The position numbers and the translations under genes were made by a program. From assembly GCF_000621145.1 (NCBI RefSeq), contig NZ_JHZB01000025.1, positions 1 to 58,658 of the forward strand: 58,658 nucleotides of DNA, given 5' to 3'. A model generated the notes under the pieces. It worked only from the letters and a program-made list of their open reading frames with translations, was not told the origin of the DNA and did no database searches. The stretch's first letter is position 1. Each line of letters opens with the position of its first letter. Below are positions 55,648 through 58,658 of the stretch, in pieces. Origin of the DNA: Desulfobulbus elongatus DSM 2908. GTDB taxonomy: Bacteria; Desulfobacterota; Desulfobulbia; Desulfobulbales; Desulfobulbaceae.

Positions 55648-57099
55648 TCAGCCTTTGACGCCCTTGGCGATCCGGTCGCCGATTTTCTGGTCGATCTTGC
55701 GCCAGTATTCGAAGGCGCGCTGCAGGACGGGCTCCGAGACCCCATTTTTCAGATGGCCGACCACATTGGCGACGAGTCGGTCCCTCTGGGCGTCGTCCAT
55801 GACCGTGCGGACCAGGGTGCCGGCCTGGCCGAAGTCGTCGTCATCCTTGCGCAGGGTGTAGGCGGCACGGACGAAGTCGCCGCTGGCCTTCCAGACCTCC
55901 ACCTGCGGATAGCGCTCGCCGTCGGCCTTGGGGCCGCCCTTCGAATTGGGCGCGTAGACCGGGTCGGACACATTCTCCACCCGCATGGCGCCGTCCTTGC
56001 TGTAGCTGTGCACCGGGCATTTCGGCCGGTTGACCGGGATCTGCTTGTAGTTGACGCCCAGACGGGCGCGGTGCGCGTCGGCATAGGAGAAGAGGCGGGC
56101 CAAAAGCATCTTGTCCGGGCTGGGGCCGATACCCGGCACCAGGTTGTTCGGTTCAAACGCGGCCTGCTCGATCTCGGTGTGGAAATCGGTCGGGTTGCGG
56201 TTGAGGGTCAGCCGCCCCACCTCGTGCAGGGGATAGTCCTCGTGCGGCCAGACCTTGGTGAGATCGAAGGGGTTGAACCTATAGGTTTCGGCCTCGGCAA
56301 AGGGCATGATCTGCACCCTCAGCGTCCAGGTGGGATACTCGCCCCGCCTGATCGCCTCGAACAGATCCCTCCGGTGGCAATCGGAGTCGACGCCGGCCAG
56401 GCGGTCGGCCTCTTGCTGGGTGAGGCATTCGATGCCCTGGTCGGTCTTGAAATGGTATTTCACCCAGAAACGCTCGCCCTTGGCATTGACCCACATGTAG
56501 GTGTGGCTCGAGTAGCCGTTCATGTGCCGCCAGGTTTTGGGGATGCCCCGATCGCCCATCAGCCAGGTGACCTGGTGTGCCGACTCGGGCGAGAGGGTCC
56601 AGAAGTCCCACTGCATGTCGTTGTCGCGCAGGCCGTTGTCGGCACGGCGTTTCTGCGAACGGATGAAGTGCTGGAATTTCATGGGGTCACGCAGGAAGAA
56701 CACCGGCGTGTTGTTGCCGACCATGTCGTAGTTGCCCTCGGTCGTGTAGAACTTCAGGGCAAAGCCGCGCGGGTCGCGCCAGGTGTCTGGGCTGCCGCGT
56801 TCGCCGGCCACCGTGGAAAACCGGATCAGGGTGTCCGTCTTGGTGCCCGGCTGGAACACCGCCGCCTTGGTGAAGGCGCTGACGTCCTTGGTCACCTCGA
56901 AGTAACCGAAGGCGCCGGCGCCCTTGGCATGGGGTTGGCGTTCCGGGATCCGCTCCCGGTTGAAGTTCGCCATCTGCTCGATCAGGTAGTAATCCTGTAG
57001 CAGGATGGGGCCGTCGGGCCCCACGGTCAGCGAAAACTCGTCGCTGGCCACGGGAATGCCGGCGTCCGTGGTGGTGGGTTTGCGTTGGTCGTCTTTCAT
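55648..57099 (-). CDS. katA: monofunctional haem catalase
   Basis: This 483-residue catalase disproportionates H2O2. The catalytic His is in [18 protein letters not shown] (about residue 55) and the catalytic Asn in [13 protein letters not shown] (about 128). The haem-ligand Tyr is in [15 protein letters not shown] (about 338). The length fits small-subunit (clade 3) catalases. AAAGGAGGC precedes ATG 57099. A LysR gene lies upstream on the same strand. In a probable anaerobe it would help survive oxygen. Confidence 0.95.
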   Translation of the reverse strand: MKDDQRKPTTTDAGIPVASDEFSLTVGPDGPILLQDYYLIEQMANFNRERIPERQPHAKGAGAFGYFEVTKDVSAFTKAAVFQPGTKTDTLIRFSTVAGERGSPDTWRDPRGFALKFYTTEGNYDMVGNNTPVFFLRDPMKFQHFIRSQKRRADNGLRDNDMQWDFWTLSPESAHQVTWLMGDRGIPKTWRHMNGYSSHTYMWVNAKGERFWVKYHFKTDQGIECLTQQEADRLAGVDSDCHRRDLFEAIRRGEYPTWTLRVQIMPFAEAETYRFNPFDLTKVWPHEDYPLHEVGRLTLNRNPTDFHTEIEQAAFEPNNLVPGIGPSPDKMLLARLFSYADAHRARLGVNYKQIPVNRPKCPVHSYSKDGAMRVENVSDPVYAPNSKGGPKADGERYPQVEVWKASGDFVRAAYTLRKDDDDFGQAGTLVRTVMDDAQRDRLVANVVGHLKNGVSEPVLQRAFEYWRKIDQKIGDRIAKGVKG

Positions 57100-57354
57100 T
57101 GTACATGCCTCCTTTGATTGTGGGTTTTCACCGCCAAGTCCGCATGGACTCGGCAACCATCAAGGTGCAACCGGGCCGGTCGTTGCCAGCCTGCCCGGAA
57201 AATACGTTGAGATAGACCTGCTTGCGCCTGCTGCTGGATGGAAAAGATTCTTATTTATGACATAGCCTCGGTGTTGTTTCATCCTTTTTTTGGGATACGC
57301 CGGAAAAAGACCGGGCCGGACGGAGGTGCATGAAGACGGTGGGAGCGTTGGCGC
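57100..57354 (-). other. catalase leader region
   Basis: This 255-base region separates the LysR stop from the catalase start. An AT-rich part (57240-57300) on the minus strand probably holds the catalase promoter, but no clear -35/-10 pair stands out. No palindromic operator was found with confidence. Confidence 0.35.
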
Positions 57355-58248
57355 TTACCTGCCTCTGTTCCGGCTGATCAAGACGTGATCGAGGAACTGG
57401 CCGATGACCGGCCGATCGTCGGCCCGGCGCCACGCGGCGGTGAACCGTATGGGAGCGAGCCGCTCCCTGATCGGTTTGAAGACCGAATCCGGATGCGGCA
57501 GGCTGGCGGCATCGGCGGGCATCAGGCAGACGCCGGTGCCGGCGGATATCATTGCCAGCGCCTCGAACAGGCTGTTGACCTGATGGCGCATGAGCGACTT
57601 GAATCCCGCGCTCCGGCAGGCATCGATGATGGTCTGGTTCCTGCCGGGAAAGCTCGCCTCGCTGTAGCCGATGAAATCGTCCCCTGCCAACTCCTTCAGG
57701 CTGATCTGCCTGCATCCGGCCAGCCGGTGACCGGAGGGCAGCACCGCCTCCAGCCGCATCTCGAACAACACCCTGGTGGCGAACTCGTCATGGACGTCGC
57801 CACTGGGATGGCCGATCAGGGCGATGTCGATCTGCTTCTTGCCCAGCGCCTTCAACTGGTCGGCCGGTGAAAGTTCGTGAATCCTGACCACGAAGTGAGG
57901 GTGCGATTCGCGGAAGGACTTCAGGGTGGAGCCAAAGAAGGAGCCCAGCGAGGAGGTGATGAATCCGATGATCAGTGGCGGGGGCGCATCGGGCTGGTTC
58001 CGGATGCTTTGCGCCGCCTCGTTGCTCAGGTGGAGGATCTGGTGGACGTACACCAGCAGTTTCTCGCCGGCCGGAGTCAGGGCGAGGCCGAACCGTTCCC
58101 GCCTGAAAAGAGGGGTGCCGAGTTCGTCTTCCAGGTCACGGATCAGACGGCTCATGGCCGGCTGGGAAACGTTCAGTCGGCGGGAAGCCCTGGTAATGTT
58201 CAATTCCTCGGCCGCGGCTAGGAAGTATCTGTAATGACGCAGTTCCAT
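57355..58248 (-). CDS. LysR-type transcriptional regulator
   Basis: This 297-residue protein has the N-terminal LysR helix-turn-helix (RHYRYFLAAAEELNITRASR, then LNVSQPAMSRLIRDLEDELG) and a substrate-binding domain (LIIGFITSSLGSFFGSTLKS; IDIALIGHP). It is not clearly OxyR: the pair of sensor cysteines in that context is not seen. It lies directly upstream of catalase but on the same strand, not divergent. Its leader holds a palindrome at 58260-58274. Confidence 0.88.
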   Translation of the reverse strand: MELRHYRYFLAAAEELNITRASRRLNVSQPAMSRLIRDLEDELGTPLFRRERFGLALTPAGEKLLVYVHQILHLSNEAAQSIRNQPDAPPPLIIGFITSSLGSFFGSTLKSFRESHPHFVVRIHELSPADQLKALGKKQIDIALIGHPSGDVHDEFATRVLFEMRLEAVLPSGHRLAGCRQISLKELAGDDFIGYSEASFPGRNQTIIDACRSAGFKSLMRHQVNSLFEALAMISAGTGVCLMPADAASLPHPDSVFKPIRERLAPIRFTAAWRRADDRPVIGQFLDHVLISRNRGR

Positions 58249-58259
58249 GCCGTATTGCT

Positions 58260-58274
58260 ATGCTAAAAAAGCAT
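58260..58274. promoter_or_regulatory. LysR-type box before the LysR gene
   Basis: ATGCT-AAAAA-AGCAT is a perfect palindrome 11 bases upstream of the LysR start. It fits the T-N11-A LysR binding rule, so autoregulation is likely. Confidence 0.5.
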
Positions 58275-58325
58275 GTCTGGCAACGAAAAAAAGTATGAGT
58301 CGTCCCTCCTGAAAAGGCTTAGTGA

Positions 58326-58658
58326 TTATCTATAAATAATCATGACCTTGTTCAGGACAATCATGGCGGCTGCCAATGTGTTGAGTGCAATGTACGAGAG
58401 ATCTGTCTTCTCGTATCGTGGTATCAATTTGCGAAACCGGTTGAACCATGAATGTGCTAACTCAACGACCCAGCGCCGTGCCTTGAACGAAGGATCTCTT
58501 TCGATCAATTTTTTCTCTTCGCCTCGTGGGCGGATGTGGGGGATGAAGCCATTGGAGAGTACAGTATCCTCCTTGCCCACATATGCTGCATCAAGGCAGA
58601 GATTTTGCGGAGTATCCTTTTCTTTTGGCGCCACCACTCTGTTTTTCAGCAAAACGTC
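58326..58658 (-). mobile_element. 3' part of an IS5-family transposase gene (cut by window edge)
   Basis: A minus-strand frame is open to the window end and stops at 58326 (about 110 residues visible). It encodes the C-terminal part of a DDE transposase: LCLDAAYVGKED, HIRPRGEEKKLIERDP, then RWVVELAHSWFNRFRKLIPR with the catalytic Glu, as in IS5/IS1031-type elements. The N-terminal part lies beyond the right edge. The insertion end is somewhere in 58276-58325, close to the LysR promoter. It is more AT-rich than the neighbouring genes. Confidence 0.85.

Noticed and set aside
57355-58248. LysR gene as OxyR
   Set aside because: Despite lying next to catalase, the cysteine pair expected of OxyR is not found in the right context and the gene is not divergent from katA.

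Overview
The window is GC-rich (roughly two thirds G+C by eye) and falls into two blocks. Bases 1 to about 21,700 are the late (head, tail and tail-fibre) half of a Mu-like, contractile-tailed prophage. Bases from about 21,790 to the end are ordinary chromosome, finished by a partial insertion sequence. The gene content (a fused B12-dependent acyl-CoA mutase IcmF, a two-cluster FAD/Fe-S D-lactate-type dehydrogenase, PAS proteins ending in a CxxC/HGICPxC module, iron-sulfur flavoproteins) suggests a Desulfobacterota-type (deltaproteobacterial) host. That is an inference from gene families; no rRNA or tRNA gene was seen.

Prophage, all on the + strand and tightly packed with ATGA/TGATG stop-start overlaps: end of an unknown gene, a lipoprotein and a one-helix membrane protein (probable lysis region), a DksA/TraR zinc finger, a DUF1804/gp27-like protein, large terminase, portal, MuF-like minor head protein, a fused prohead protease-major capsid protein, a secreted-looking protein, head-tail connectors, an AT-richer membrane protein, DUF2635, tail sheath, tail tube, a frameshifted pair of tail assembly chaperones, tape measure, DNA-circularisation protein, baseplate hub, spike, gp46, gp47, gp48, a poly-glycine tail fibre and a DUF4376 protein. 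Early genes (transposase, repressor) lie left of the window. The right end falls between 21,547 and about 21,787, just before the promoter of a cobalamin riboswitch.

Chromosome: a B12 riboswitch with its own terminator controls cobT, followed by an Fsr-type MFS exporter and a D-lactate-type dehydrogenase. On the other strand come a PTS-EIIC/EAL fusion and IcmF. Then follow a lipoprotein metallo-hydrolase (+) and, on the minus strand, an HD protein, a membrane PAS protein, an FMN reductase and an outer-membrane barrel. Next is a minus-strand operon pncB-pncA-arfB-helicase (NAD salvage, ribosome rescue and a Pif1-like helicase). Further right are a small lipoprotein, stress kinase SrkA, an HxlR regulator divergent from an iron-sulfur-flavoprotein-like gene, a truncated quinone reductase, a nitroreductase, a tandem universal stress protein divergent from a TrkA-gated K+ channel, an LTA-synthase-like phosphotransferase, an MFS exporter broken by an in-frame TAG, a catalase, a LysR regulator and the 3' part of an IS5-type transposase.

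The most interesting points are the tail-chaperone frameshift, the protease-capsid fusion, the foreign-looking small membrane gene before the sheath, the EIIC-EAL signalling fusion, the unnamed Cys/His module on the PAS protein, the NAD-salvage/ArfB/helicase operon, and the amber-interrupted transporter. I found no convincing CRISPR array or new defence system.
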